This document shows, piece after piece, positions 48,032-56,848 of a stretch of 64,000 bases of DNA. This stretch comes from Pseudomonas fuscovaginae SE-1 (GTDB lineage Bacteria; Pseudomonadota; Gammaproteobacteria; Pseudomonadales; Pseudomonadaceae), in assembly GCF_000364705.1 (NCBI RefSeq), contig NZ_AQOH01000201.1, positions 21,076 through 85,075 of the forward strand. The letters are read 5' to 3'. Within the stretch, counting starts at the first letter, position 1. Every line of letters starts with the position of its first letter. A program made the position numbers and the translations under genes. The notes under the pieces were generated by a model. That model saw only the letters and a list, made by a program, of their open reading frames with translations. It was not told the DNA's origin and made no database searches.

Positions 48032-49553
48032 ATGCCTGTCGCTCCAACTCCGCGATGTGCACCACCTGATCGCGGCCGCTGTGCTTGGCGTGGTACAACG
48101 CCTGGTCGGCAGCCTGCAGCAGGTGCCCGACGTTGGCGCCGTCGGCAACGGCCTCGCGGGAAACCAGCCGGGTGCAGGCACCGATGCTGACCGTCATGGG
48201 GCGTGCTCCGGCGAGCAGCGGTGGCATCTGCCGGATGGCATTCCTGATCTTCTCGGCCAGGCAACGGGCTCCGGTCTCGTCGGTCTGTGGCAGGATCACC
48301 GCAAACTCCTCGCCGCCAAAACGCGCGACCAGATCCGCCGGGCGGCGAATGTTCTCGCCGATCACCCGGGCGATTCGGCGCAGCGCTTCGTCCCCCATCG
48401 GATGACCATGGCTGTCATTGAATGCCTTGAAGTGGTCGGCATCGATCATCAGCAGCGACAGTGGCTGGCCTGAGCGTTGCGCACGGTTCCATTCGTGCAG
48501 CAACGACTGGTCCAGCGCCCGGCGGTTGGCGATACCGGTGAGGCTGTCGGTGGTGGCCAGTTCAGCCAGTTCCTGCTCGGCCCGCTGGCGTCGGCGCAGT
48601 TCCCGCGCGAGCAGCCAGCTCAGCCACAACAGGCCGGCGCACAAGGCACCGGTGGCGCTGCCCACCAGCCAGGTGGTACGCCACCAGGCGGCATAGACTT
48701 CCTCCTCCGACAGGGCCACCACCACGATCAGCGGCAACTCGCCGACCTGGGAAAAGGTATACAGCCGCTGCTTGCCGTCGATCCTGGAGATCGCGCTGAA
48801 GCTGCCATTGCCCTCGCGCACGATACGCAGGAAGTTGGGCCGCTGGCTGAAATCCTTGCCGACGATGTCGGCACTCATCAGCGGCTCCTGGGCGAGCAGG
48901 ATACCGTCGCGGCTGAGCAGGTTGACCGTGCTGCTGGTACCGATATTCAGGGTCTTGAACAGCTCGTTGAAGTAACTCAGGCGTATGGCGGCGCGGGCGA
49001 CCCCAAGAAACTCGCCTTCGGGCGACGAGACCCGGCGGCTGAAGCTGATGCGCCAGTCGATGATGCGTCCGCGGGCAAGGAACGGATGGCTGATCATCAT
49101 CGCCGGGCTCGGGTTGTCGATATGGGCCTTGAAGTATTCGCGGTCGGCGAAATTGCCTGACCGGGGTTCGATCGAGGACGAGTCGGCAATCACCTCGCCG
49201 TGTTTGTCGAGCAGCAGGATGTCGCCCTTCTGCGGCGCTGCGGTGGCGTTGTCGAACAATGCCAGGTGGCGAATCTGCGGTGAGACGTGCTTGAGATCCT
49301 CGCGCCGCGCCGCGGCAATCAGGTCCTGCAATGACTTGTCGTAGAGTTCGGCATTGCGCAGGACGTCGGCGTCGATCAGTTGCACGATGTTCGTCGCGGC
49401 ACGCGTGGCGACCAGTTCGGCGCTGCCCCGCTCGCGGATCAGCAGATAGACGACGATGCCGAGGATCGCGCTGACGCTCAGGCCGCTGCCCAGTACCAGC
49501 AACAGGCGCGGCATTGCCGAACGGTTCGAAAAGTGATTGATGGCAAACCTCAT
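48030..49553 (-). CDS. Membrane diguanylate cyclase with periplasmic sensor domain
   Basis: A 507-residue protein. A first transmembrane helix (about 17-38) is followed by a periplasmic dCache/PAS-like sensor (about 40-295, with DILLLDKHGEVIADSS and FADREYFKAHIDNPSPAMMISHP split over the domain). A second transmembrane helix (about 305-330) leads to a GGDEF domain with GGEEF at 413-417. The active site is complete, so it should make c-di-GMP in response to a periplasmic signal. No Shine-Dalgarno is visible before ATG 49553, and the start codon lies in a stem (see the leader entry). Confidence 0.9.
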   Translation of the reverse strand: MRFAINHFSNRSAMPRLLLVLGSGLSVSAILGIVVYLLIRERGSAELVATRAATNIVQLIDADVLRNAELYDKSLQDLIAAARREDLKHVSPQIRHLALFDNATAAPQKGDILLLDKHGEVIADSSSIEPRSGNFADREYFKAHIDNPSPAMMISHPFLARGRIIDWRISFSRRVSSPEGEFLGVARAAIRLSYFNELFKTLNIGTSSTVNLLSRDGILLAQEPLMSADIVGKDFSQRPNFLRIVREGNGSFSAISRIDGKQRLYTFSQVGELPLIVVVALSEEEVYAAWWRTTWLVGSATGALCAGLLWLSWLLARELRRRQRAEQELAELATTDSLTGIANRRALDQSLLHEWNRAQRSGQPLSLLMIDADHFKAFNDSHGHPMGDEALRRIARVIGENIRRPADLVARFGGEEFAVILPQTDETGARCLAEKIRNAIRQMPPLLAGARPMTVSIGACTRLVSREAVADGANVGHLLQAADQALYHAKHSGRDQVVHIAELERQA

Positions 49554-49689
49554 GGGGCTCGGGGTTGTTGGTGCCTGTACAAAGCCCCATCGCTAAAAAG
49601 GCCAGCATTCACTGGCCGGTCCTTGTACCGAATGCTAGAAGATATTCACCGGGTAGTCGACGATGACCCGGTGTTCATCGACTACCCGG
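49552..49689 (-). promoter_or_regulatory. Structured leader of the diguanylate cyclase gene
   Basis: Read on the minus strand there are three hairpins in order. First is a perfect 12-bp stem (49689-49678 with 49660-49649, CCGGGTAGTCGA type). Second is a terminator-like GGCCAG/CTGGCC stem with five T (49617-49595). Third is an 8-bp stem ATGGGGCT (49590-49583) with AGCCCCAT (49559-49552), which covers two bases of the start codon. The order suggests attenuation or translational control. It could equally be an independent small transcript ending at the second hairpin. Confidence 0.5.
49595..49617 (-). terminator. Terminator-like hairpin inside the cyclase leader
   Basis: On the minus strand GGCCAG, a 6-base loop, CTGGCC and then TTTTT. 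It lies 42 bases upstream of the cyclase start codon rather than after a gene. Confidence 0.65.
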
Positions 49690-49758
49690 TCGGCCGCCGA
49701 ATGGCTGCCGCCGCCGCGATGGGAGGTGTAAACCTTATTCAGGACGGGACACGGAAAT

Positions 49759-49782
49759 AAAAAAAGCCGCTGTTTCAGCGGC
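49759..49782 (-). terminator. Terminator after the small secreted protein gene
   Basis: On the minus strand GCCGCTG, AAA loop, CAGCGGC, then seven T. It lies about 70 bases downstream of the 73-residue gene. Confidence 0.85.
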
Positions 49783-49849
49783 CTTTGAAACCATCGACCC
49801 CGGGCGGAAAGCTGGATCGATGGAGAGGGAAGCGGTTGGCGGGCAGGGC

Positions 49850-50071
49850 TCAGCTGTCCCCGGTGTTGTCCGAGTGAACCGGGCTGGCCGAGCTGTGCTG
49901 CTCTGGCACGAGGCTTCTGGCCTTGGCGGTCATCTCGGCGTGACCCTGGCGGGCAGCGGCCCGTGCAGCATTCTGTGCGACGAAGGACTGGGACTCCTCG
50001 GCGTGGGTCAGAGGCGACAACATCACAGCGGAGAGAACAAAGAGACTGGCCATACCCATGGAACTGGACAT
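49850..50071 (-). CDS. Small secreted protein of unknown function
   Basis: A 73-residue predicted periplasmic or secreted protein with a signal peptide (MSSSMGMASLFVLSAVMLSP) and a likely cut after THA. That leaves a mature chain of about 48 residues rich in Ala, Ser, Gln and charged residues, with no Cys. I do not recognise the family. A good ribosome site (AAGAAGG) lies 9 bases before ATG 50071, and its own terminator follows, so it is probably a real gene. It lies 129 bases downstream of the sensor kinase on the same strand and may be regulated with, or by, the efflux two-component system. Confidence 0.7.
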   Translation of the reverse strand: MSSSMGMASLFVLSAVMLSPLTHAEESQSFVAQNAARAAARQGHAEMTAKARSLVPEQHSSASPVHSDNTGDS

Positions 50072-50159
50072 TTTAAAGAACCTTCTTGCTGAGCAAGTGC
50101 TGTTGGTTGAGGCAAGGTTAAATGCCCGGTGGGCCTGAAAAAAGACCGGCCCGTTTGAA

Positions 50160-50186
50160 GGACTGTTACGTTCTGGGCAACAGTCC
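50160..50186 (-). terminator. Hairpin after the sensor kinase gene, possible weak terminator
   Basis: GGACTGTT and AACAGTCC form a perfect 8-bp stem with an 11-base loop 15 bases after the kinase stop. No T-run follows directly, so read-through into the small gene is possible. Confidence 0.35.
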
Positions 50187-50200
50187 CTGTCGGTGGGGCG

Positions 50201-51565
50201 TCAGGCGGGGAGGTGAATGCCGAAGGTGTTGACGCCATCGCCGCTGCGCACGAACACATCGCCGCCGTGCATCAGCGCGATCGCCTTGACGATCGCCAAC
50301 CCCAGGCCATGGTTGGCGCCGCTGTTGCTGCGCGAGGCGTCGACCCGGTAGAAACGTTCGAACAGCCGCGACAGATGCTCGCTGGCAATGCGCTCTCCAG
50401 GGTTCGAGACCGCGATCGTCACGTGCTCGCCGTCCTGCTCGATGCGTACCCGGATCACCAGGCCGGGCGCGGTGTGTTGCACGGCGTTGCTCAGCAGGTT
50501 GATCAGCGCCCGGCGCAGATGGGCGATCTCGATCCGCACCATGGCATCGCCGCTGACCTCGACCCGGACCTGGGCGTCTTCGAGGATGAAGTCCAGGTAG
50601 TCCAGGGTCGTCGCGACCTCCGCCGCCAGCGAGGTGCTGATCAGCTTGGTGGCCTTGCTGCCCTGGTCGGCGCTGGCGAGGAACAGCATGTCGTTGATAA
50701 TCGAACGCAGGCGCTCCAGTTCCTCGAGGTTCGATTGCAGTACCTCGAAATAATGCTCGGCGGAGCGTCCACGGGTCAGCGCCACCTGGGTCTGGCCGAT
50801 CAGGTTGGTCAGCGGCGAGCGCAGTTCGTGGGCGACATCGGCGTTGAACGATTCCAGGCGCGAATAGGCCTGTTCCACCCGTTCCAGGGTCGAATTGAAG
50901 GAGTTGACGAACTGGCTGAGTTCCGGCGGTAGCGGTGACAGTTGCAGGCGTCCGGTCAGGCGTGGTGGGGCCAGCTTGCCGGCCTCCTGCGACAGCTTTA
51001 TCAACGGCTGGAGGCCGATCCGGGCCACCCAGTAGCCCAGAGCCGAGGCGAGCAGCACACCAATGATCGCCAGACTGACCAGGGCGATCAGCAACTGGTG
51101 CTGGGTCTGGCGGAAGGTTTCGGTGTCGATGGCGATCAGAAACTGCAGGGGGGGGCGCTGGTCCTTGGCCGGCATCGTGTTGAGCAGTACCTTGAATGGA
51201 TAGGCATGCCCCGGCAAGTGCAGGTCGCGCATGCCCTTGGGGCCGGCGGCGAACGCGCGGATCTGTGCGTCGGGGGCACCGTACTCGTAGTTCGGGTCGC
51301 CGCTGACCACCCAGAAACGGATGCGCTTGTCCTCTTCACCCAGTTGCTTGAGCTTGGCGCTGAACTTGCCCCAATGGTCCGGGTTGCCGAAACGGTTGAT
51401 CGAGGATTCGAGCACGCTGTAGCGCGCATCCAGCTCGGCCTCGGGCAGCAGGCCCAGGCCCTTTTCCACCTGCTGGTACAGCGCACCGCCGATGAGCAGG
51501 AACACCAGCAGCGCCACCAGGCTGAACATCGCACTCAGGCGCAGGGCGATCGAGTTAGTCGACAC
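50201..51565 (-). CDS. Heavy-metal-type sensor histidine kinase (MmnS/CusS-like)
   Basis: A 454-residue inner-membrane kinase. A first transmembrane helix (about 12-32) is followed by a periplasmic loop of about 135 residues, a second transmembrane helix (about 175-198) and a HAMP region. The H-box has His246 in DVAHELRSPL. The HATPase has NLLSNAVQHT and ANHGLGLAIVKAI. Layout and sequence fit the CusS/CopS/IrlS group. The start is GTG 51565, overlapping the end of the regulator gene by 11 bases; the longer frame is not protein-like. It probably senses a metal or envelope stress and controls the adjoining pump. Confidence 0.9.
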   Translation of the reverse strand: MSTNSIALRLSAMFSLVALLVFLLIGGALYQQVEKGLGLLPEAELDARYSVLESSINRFGNPDHWGKFSAKLKQLGEEDKRIRFWVVSGDPNYEYGAPDAQIRAFAAGPKGMRDLHLPGHAYPFKVLLNTMPAKDQRPPLQFLIAIDTETFRQTQHQLLIALVSLAIIGVLLASALGYWVARIGLQPLIKLSQEAGKLAPPRLTGRLQLSPLPPELSQFVNSFNSTLERVEQAYSRLESFNADVAHELRSPLTNLIGQTQVALTRGRSAEHYFEVLQSNLEELERLRSIINDMLFLASADQGSKATKLISTSLAAEVATTLDYLDFILEDAQVRVEVSGDAMVRIEIAHLRRALINLLSNAVQHTAPGLVIRVRIEQDGEHVTIAVSNPGERIASEHLSRLFERFYRVDASRSNSGANHGLGLAIVKAIALMHGGDVFVRSGDGVNTFGIHLPA

Positions 51566-52235
51566 CGCGGCTCTCCAGCACATAGCCCATGCCACGGATG
51601 GTGTGCAGCAGTTTCTGCTCGAACGGGCCGTCGAGCTTGGCGCGCAGGCGCTTGATCGCCACCTCGACGACGTTGGCATCGCTGTCGAAATTGATGTCCC
51701 AGACCATCTCGGCAATCGCCGTCTTCGAAAGGATTTCCCCCTGGCGCCGGGCCAGGACGCTGAGCAGGGAAAACTCCTTGGCGGTCAGGTCCAGGCGCTG
51801 GCCGGCGCGGCTGGCCTTGCGGCTGATGAGGTCGACCCACAGGTCGGCCACGCTGATCTGCACCGGCTCATGGCCGCCACCGCTACGGCGGGTCAGCGCC
51901 TGCAGGCGGGCCACCAGTTCGAGAAAGGAGAACGGTTTGCCCAGGTAGTCGTCGGCGCCATCGCGCAGGCCGCGGATGCGATCCTCGACCCGCTCGCGGG
52001 CGGTGAGCATGATCACTGGCGTCTGCTTGCGTGCCCGCAGGGCCTTGAGCACGCCGAAGCCGTCGAGCTCCGGCAGCATCACGTCGAGCACGATCACCGC
52101 GTAATCGCTCTCCAGCGCCAGGTGCAGGCCGCCGACACCGTCACGCGCCAGGTCGACGGTGTAGCCCTGTTCGGTCAGACCCCGATGCAGGTAGTCGGCG
52201 GTTTTTTCTTCGTCTTCGATAATCAGGACACGCAT
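51555..52235 (-). CDS. OmpR-family response regulator of the efflux operon
   Basis: A 226-residue regulator. The receiver domain has the phospho-acceptor Asp51 (VIVLDVMLPE) and Lys in LGKPFSF. The winged-helix C-terminus carries DLTAKEFSLLSVLARRQGE and NVVEVAIKRLRAKLD. It groups by eye with CusR/CopR/IrlR. It lies nine bases after the RND gene and overlaps the kinase gene, so pump and regulators are one transcription unit and autoregulation is likely. Confidence 0.92.
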   Translation of the reverse strand: MRVLIIEDEEKTADYLHRGLTEQGYTVDLARDGVGGLHLALESDYAVIVLDVMLPELDGFGVLKALRARKQTPVIMLTARERVEDRIRGLRDGADDYLGKPFSFLELVARLQALTRRSGGGHEPVQISVADLWVDLISRKASRAGQRLDLTAKEFSLLSVLARRQGEILSKTAIAEMVWDINFDSDANVVEVAIKRLRAKLDGPFEQKLLHTIRGMGYVLESRGVD

Positions 52236-52244
52236 GACCCAGCC

Positions 52245-55200
52245 TCAATGAGTGATCGCCGGCACGGCTGCCGGTTGGGGCCGATGGAAAAGCCGCTCGA
52301 GCCACAAGTATATGACGGGCGTGGTGAACAGCGTCAGCGCCTGGCTGACCAACAGGCCGCCGACCACGGCGATGCCCAGCGGCTGGCGCAACTCGGCACC
52401 GGTACCGTGGCCGAGCATCAGCGGCAGGGCGCCGAGCAGGGCCGCCAGGGTGGTCATGATGATCGGCCGGAAGCGGGTGAGACAGGCCTTGTAGATGGCT
52501 TCCTGGGGCGTCAGTCCGCCACGCTGGGCCTCGAGGGCGAAGTCGATCATCAGGATGCCGTTCTTCTTCACGATGCCGATCAGCAGCACCAGGCCGATCA
52601 GTGCCATGATCGAAAAGTCCTGGCCCAGCAGCCAGAGCATGATCAGTGCGCCGAGGCCGGCGGAGGGCAGGGTGGAGATGATCGTCAGCGGGTGCACGAA
52701 ACTCTCGTAGAGCACGCCGAGAATGATGTACACCGCCACCAGCGCGGCGAGGATCAGCCACGGCTGGCTGGCCAGGGAGCTCTGGAAGGCCTGGGCGGCG
52801 CCCTGGAAGTTGCCGCTGATGGAGGCCGGCATGCCGATCTCGTTCTTCGCCTGGTTGAGCAGCAGCACCGCATCGCCCAGTGCCACGCCGGGGCTCAGAT
52901 TGAACGACAGGTTGGCGGCCGGGAACATGCCGTCGTGGGCGATCGACAGCGGGCCGCTGGTGGGCACGTCGAAGCGCGCCAGGGCCGACAGTGGAACCAT
53001 CTCGCCGGTCAGTGGCGAGCGCAGGTAGAAGTCGTTCAGGCTCTCGGCCTTGCCGCGCTGGGCGGTATCCAGTTCGAGGATCACGTTGTACTGGTTGGTC
53101 TCGGTCTGGTACTCGTTGACCTGGCGCTGGCCGAAGGCATCGTAGAGGGCCTCGTCGACGTCGCTGGCGGTCAGGCCGAAGCGTGCGGCGGCGCGGCGGT
53201 CGATGGTGATGTGGGTGATGCTGCCGCCCAGTTGCAGGTCGTTGGACAGGTCGCGAAACGCCGGGTTGGCCCGCAGTTTTTCCGTCAGGCGCTGGGTCCA
53301 GGTGTTCAGGGTGTCGCCGTCGTTGCTCTTGAGCACGTACTGGTACTGGGCTCGGCTCGGACCGGAGCTGAGGTTGATGTCCTGGCCGGCGCGCAGGTAG
53401 AGGACGATGCCGGGGATCCGCATCAGTTTCGGGCGGATCCGGTCGATGAAGGCGCTGGCGGACAGGTCGCGCTGGTCCTGTGGCTTGAGGGCGATCCAGA
53501 AGCGGCCGTTGGCGATGGTCTGGTTGCTGCCCGAGACCCCCACCGAATGGGAGAACGCCTGCACCGCCGGGTCGGCGGCGACGATCTCGGCCAGGGCCTT
53601 GTGCTTGGCCACCATGGTATCGAACGAGACGTCAGCGGCGGCCTCGGTGGTGCCCAGCACGAAGCCGGTGTCCTGGACCGGGAAGAAACCCTTGGGAATG
53701 AACACGTAGCCGGCGACGGCCAGGCCCAGGGTCAGGCAGAAGATTGCGAACATCAGTTTCTGGTGGTTCAGGGCGCGACGCAATCCGCGTTCGTAGATGG
53801 CCAGCAGGCGCTCGCCGAAGGTCGCCTTGGCGTGTTCGTGGTGCATCGGCGCGCGCATGAACAGGGCGGCCAGGGTGGGCGCCAGGGTCAGTGAAACCAC
53901 TACCGAAATCAGGATGGTCGAGGTGGCGGTCAGGGCGAACTCCTTGAACAGCCGGCCGACCACGCCGCCCATGAACAGCAGCGGGATAAAGGCGGCGATC
54001 AGCGAGAAACTGATGGAGACCACGGTGAAGCCGATTTCCCCGGCCCCCTTGATGGCGGCCTCGCGCATGCCGTCGCCGGCCTCCAGGTGCCGATGGATGT
54101 TTTCCACCACGACGATCGCGTCGTCGACCACGAAGCCGACGGCGATGACGATCGCCACCAGGGTCAGGTTGTTCAGGCTGAAGCCCATCACGTACATCAG
54201 CGCGAAGCTGGCCACCAGCGACACGCCGAGGACCGCCGAGACGATCAGGGTCGCCGACAGCTGGCGCAGGAACAGCGCCATCACCGCCACCACCAGCAGC
54301 ACGGCGATCAACAGGGTCATTTCCACTTCATGCAGCGAGGCGCGGATGGTCTGTGTACGGTCGATCAGTTCCTTGACCTGCACCGAGGCCGGCAACATGG
54401 CTTCGAGGCCGGGCAGGGCGGCCTTGATGCGGTCGACGGTCTCGACGATGTTCGCCCCCGGCTGGCGGGAGATCACCAGGTTGACTCCCGGCACGTCGCC
54501 GGACCAGGCCTGCACGTAGGCATCCTCGGAACCACGGACCACCCGGGCGATGTCCTTGAGCTGTACCGGCGCGCCGTTCTTGTAGGAGACGATCAGTTCG
54601 CCGTATTCCTCCGGCTGGAACAACTGGTCGTTGGTTGCCAGCGTCGAGATGCTCGACTTGCCGTAAAGTGCCCCCTTGGCCAGGTTGAGGCTGGTCTGCT
54701 GGATCGCCAGGCGGATGTCCGCCAGGGTCAGGCCGATGGCCGCCAGGCGATCCGCCGAGACCTGCACGCGAATGGCCGGGCGCTGCTGGCCGGTGATGTT
54801 GATCTGGCCGACACCGTCGATCTGGCTGAGCTGGCGGGCCAGCAGGGTCTCGGCGTAGTCGCTCAGTTCGGTACCGGGCATCTGGCTGGAACTGACGCTG
54901 AGGATCAGCACCGGGCTGTCGGCCGGGTTGACCTTGCGCCAGGTCGGCAGGGTCGGCATGTCCTTGGGCAGCTTGCCCGAGGCGGTGTTGATCGCCGCCT
55001 GGACTTCCTGGGCGGCGGTGTCGATGCTCTTGCTCAGGGTGAACTGCAGGGTCAGGGTGGTGGTGCCCAGAGCACTGCTGGAGGTCATCTGGGTCATGCC
55101 CGGGATGGCGCTGAACTGCACCTCCAGCGGCGTCGCCACCGAGGACGCCATGGTCTGCGGGCTGGCACCGGGCAGTTGGGCAGAGACCTGGATGGTCGGG

Positions 55201-55340
55201 AACTCGGCCTCCGGCAACGGCGCCAGCGGCAGCCGCGGGAAGGCGATCAGCCCGAGCAGGACCAGAGCGAAGGTGAGCAGGATGGTCGCCACCGGGTGAT
55301 TGATGCACCAGGCCGAGACGCCACGGCTGTCCTTGATCAT
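52245..55340 (-). CDS. mexN: RND multidrug efflux permease (MexN-like)
   Basis: A 1031-residue resistance-nodulation-division pump subunit of the inner membrane. It has the first helix after WCINHPVATILL, two large periplasmic domains, and twelve predicted membrane helices. The proton-relay Asp pair is in GFVVDDAIVVVENI. The order fusion protein, permease, regulator, kinase, with no outer-membrane channel gene, matches the MexMN locus of P. aeruginosa as I recall it. MdtB/MdtC-type pumps are the nearest alternative. The start overlaps the fusion-protein gene by four bases. The gene symbol is inferred from context, and the substrate is untested. Confidence 0.75.
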   Translation of the reverse strand: MIKDSRGVSAWCINHPVATILLTFALVLLGLIAFPRLPLAPLPEAEFPTIQVSAQLPGASPQTMASSVATPLEVQFSAIPGMTQMTSSSALGTTTLTLQFTLSKSIDTAAQEVQAAINTASGKLPKDMPTLPTWRKVNPADSPVLILSVSSSQMPGTELSDYAETLLARQLSQIDGVGQINITGQQRPAIRVQVSADRLAAIGLTLADIRLAIQQTSLNLAKGALYGKSSISTLATNDQLFQPEEYGELIVSYKNGAPVQLKDIARVVRGSEDAYVQAWSGDVPGVNLVISRQPGANIVETVDRIKAALPGLEAMLPASVQVKELIDRTQTIRASLHEVEMTLLIAVLLVVAVMALFLRQLSATLIVSAVLGVSLVASFALMYVMGFSLNNLTLVAIVIAVGFVVDDAIVVVENIHRHLEAGDGMREAAIKGAGEIGFTVVSISFSLIAAFIPLLFMGGVVGRLFKEFALTATSTILISVVVSLTLAPTLAALFMRAPMHHEHAKATFGERLLAIYERGLRRALNHQKLMFAIFCLTLGLAVAGYVFIPKGFFPVQDTGFVLGTTEAAADVSFDTMVAKHKALAEIVAADPAVQAFSHSVGVSGSNQTIANGRFWIALKPQDQRDLSASAFIDRIRPKLMRIPGIVLYLRAGQDINLSSGPSRAQYQYVLKSNDGDTLNTWTQRLTEKLRANPAFRDLSNDLQLGGSITHITIDRRAAARFGLTASDVDEALYDAFGQRQVNEYQTETNQYNVILELDTAQRGKAESLNDFYLRSPLTGEMVPLSALARFDVPTSGPLSIAHDGMFPAANLSFNLSPGVALGDAVLLLNQAKNEIGMPASISGNFQGAAQAFQSSLASQPWLILAALVAVYIILGVLYESFVHPLTIISTLPSAGLGALIMLWLLGQDFSIMALIGLVLLIGIVKKNGILMIDFALEAQRGGLTPQEAIYKACLTRFRPIIMTTLAALLGALPLMLGHGTGAELRQPLGIAVVGGLLVSQALTLFTTPVIYLWLERLFHRPQPAAVPAITH

Positions 55341-56500
55341 GGCTTGGGCTCCCCGGCCACGGCTTGTTCAGCCAGCTTGGGGGCACCGAGTATCTCGACG
55401 AGGGAACCGGGCTTGAGCCGCGACTGGCCGTCGCTGACCAACTGATCACCGGCCCGCACGCCCTGGATGATGTTCTGTTCGCTGTCCTGGTAGGGCACCT
55501 GCACCGGTACCACTTCCACGCCCTTGCCCTTGACCCGGTAGACGAAGTAGCCATCCAGGCCGCGTTGCACCACCGTCGGTGGTACGACCAGGACGCTGCG
55601 ATCGAGGGCGGTCTGGATCTTGATATTGACCAGTTGGCCCGGCCACAGCTTCTGGTTCGGGTTGCTGAACTCGGCCTTGGCCTTGATGGTGCCGGTGGTG
55701 GCCGAGACCTGGTTGTCGATCAGCGTCAGGTAGCCGGCGCCGAGCAGGCTGTCGCTGTGGCCTTCGTCACCCAGGTAGGCTTTCACCGCCGCCGGCTGGT
55801 CGGCGCCGAGCAATCCCTGCAGGGTCGGCAGCATCTGTTGCGGCAGGGAGAATTCCACGGCGATCGGATCGATCTGGGTCACGGAGAACAGGCCCTGGGC
55901 ATCGCTCATGCGCAGGAAATTGCCTTCATCGACGGAGCGGATACCGACCCGGCCGGTCACCGGCGAACGGATCTGGGTGTAGGACAGTTGCACCTGCGCC
56001 GCGGCAATCGCCGCCTGGTTGCCCAGGGCGGTGGCCTTGAGCTGGTTGACCAGGGCCTGCTGCTGGTCGTAGGTCTGTTTCGAGATGCCGTTGTCGACGG
56101 TCAGCAGCTTGTAGCGCCTGAGGTCGACCTCGGCCACCTGCAACTGCGCCTGGCTCTGCGCCAACTGCGCCCTGGCCTGGGACAGATTGGCCTGGATCGC
56201 ACGGTCGTCGAGGGTCGCCAGCAGGTCGCCTTCCTTGACCAATTGCCCTTCCTTGACCAGCAGGCGGGTGAGGATGCCGTCGATCTGTGGGCGAATCACC
56301 ACGCTGTGCAACGACAGGGCCGTGCCGATGCCGCTGGCATAACGCGGCACGTCCCGTTGCACCACATCGATGACCTTGACCGGGATCGGCACGTTGCCCG
56401 CGTGCCGGGCGGGAGCGGGGCGGGTCAGTGTCCAGGTGGCACCGGCGGCCACCACCAGGATCGCGACAAGGCCCAACAGGGTTTTCTTCTGGATGTGCAT
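55337..56500 (-). CDS. mexM: RND efflux periplasmic adaptor (MexM-like)
   Basis: A 387-residue membrane fusion protein that links the permease to an outer-membrane channel. It has an N-terminal signal anchor (TLLGLVAILVVAAGATW). A lipoyl/barrel-sandwich domain (VVIRPQIDGILTRLLVKEGQLVKEGD) is split by an alpha-hairpin (NLSQARAQLAQSQAQLQ), followed by a beta-barrel with PVTGRVGIRSVDEGN. ATG 56500 (MHIQKK) begins the signal sequence. No clear ribosome site is seen. It leads the four-gene efflux operon. Confidence 0.8.
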   Translation of the reverse strand: MHIQKKTLLGLVAILVVAAGATWTLTRPAPARHAGNVPIPVKVIDVVQRDVPRYASGIGTALSLHSVVIRPQIDGILTRLLVKEGQLVKEGDLLATLDDRAIQANLSQARAQLAQSQAQLQVAEVDLRRYKLLTVDNGISKQTYDQQQALVNQLKATALGNQAAIAAAQVQLSYTQIRSPVTGRVGIRSVDEGNFLRMSDAQGLFSVTQIDPIAVEFSLPQQMLPTLQGLLGADQPAAVKAYLGDEGHSDSLLGAGYLTLIDNQVSATTGTIKAKAEFSNPNQKLWPGQLVNIKIQTALDRSVLVVPPTVVQRGLDGYFVYRVKGKGVEVVPVQVPYQDSEQNIIQGVRAGDQLVSDGQSRLKPGSLVEILGAPKLAEQAVAGEPKP

Positions 56501-56848
56501 GGTGTCAAAACGCCGGTGCGGATAGATGAAGGCCAATGCTGGCAGAACAGTAGCCTCTTTATAACCCCGCCATCCGGTCAGCACGGTGACGGCTAACTGA
56601 CACGGCTGTCAGCTACGGGCTGTCCGGGCAGCTATTAAAGAAATGGGAAGTGCAGGCGATACAGCCGGATATATGCCGGGTTTTCTGCCGCCTGCTTCGA
56701 GAGATTTATCCCGGCAGGCGTCGTTGTTCCGGGTTCGTGTGTTTAATTGAATATAAGAAGTCCTACGGATATTCCTCGTTCTTTCGGTGAAGTGTGCCCG
56801 CTTGGGCTTTAATTGATATGGGGGTCACCCTGTTTTGGAGCGGTTGAT
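56501..56848. other. Divergent intergenic region between efflux operon and fimbrial locus
   Basis: This 348-base stretch holds no gene. It contains an inverted CGCCTGC/GCAGGCG pair (56689-56720), which may overlap the efflux promoter. From about 56735 it becomes AT-rich, probably the promoter of the mini pilin-like gene. Confidence 0.6.

Noticed and set aside
49380..49760. Plus-strand frame ending in a possible 42-residue ORF from ATG 49632
   Set aside because: No clear ribosome site, most of it is antisense to the cyclase, and the hairpin after it has its T-run on the minus strand. The inverted repeat explains the region better.
51492..53894. 800-residue open frame on the plus strand
   Set aside because: It runs antisense to the kinase, regulator and permease genes, which have complete motifs and overlaps.
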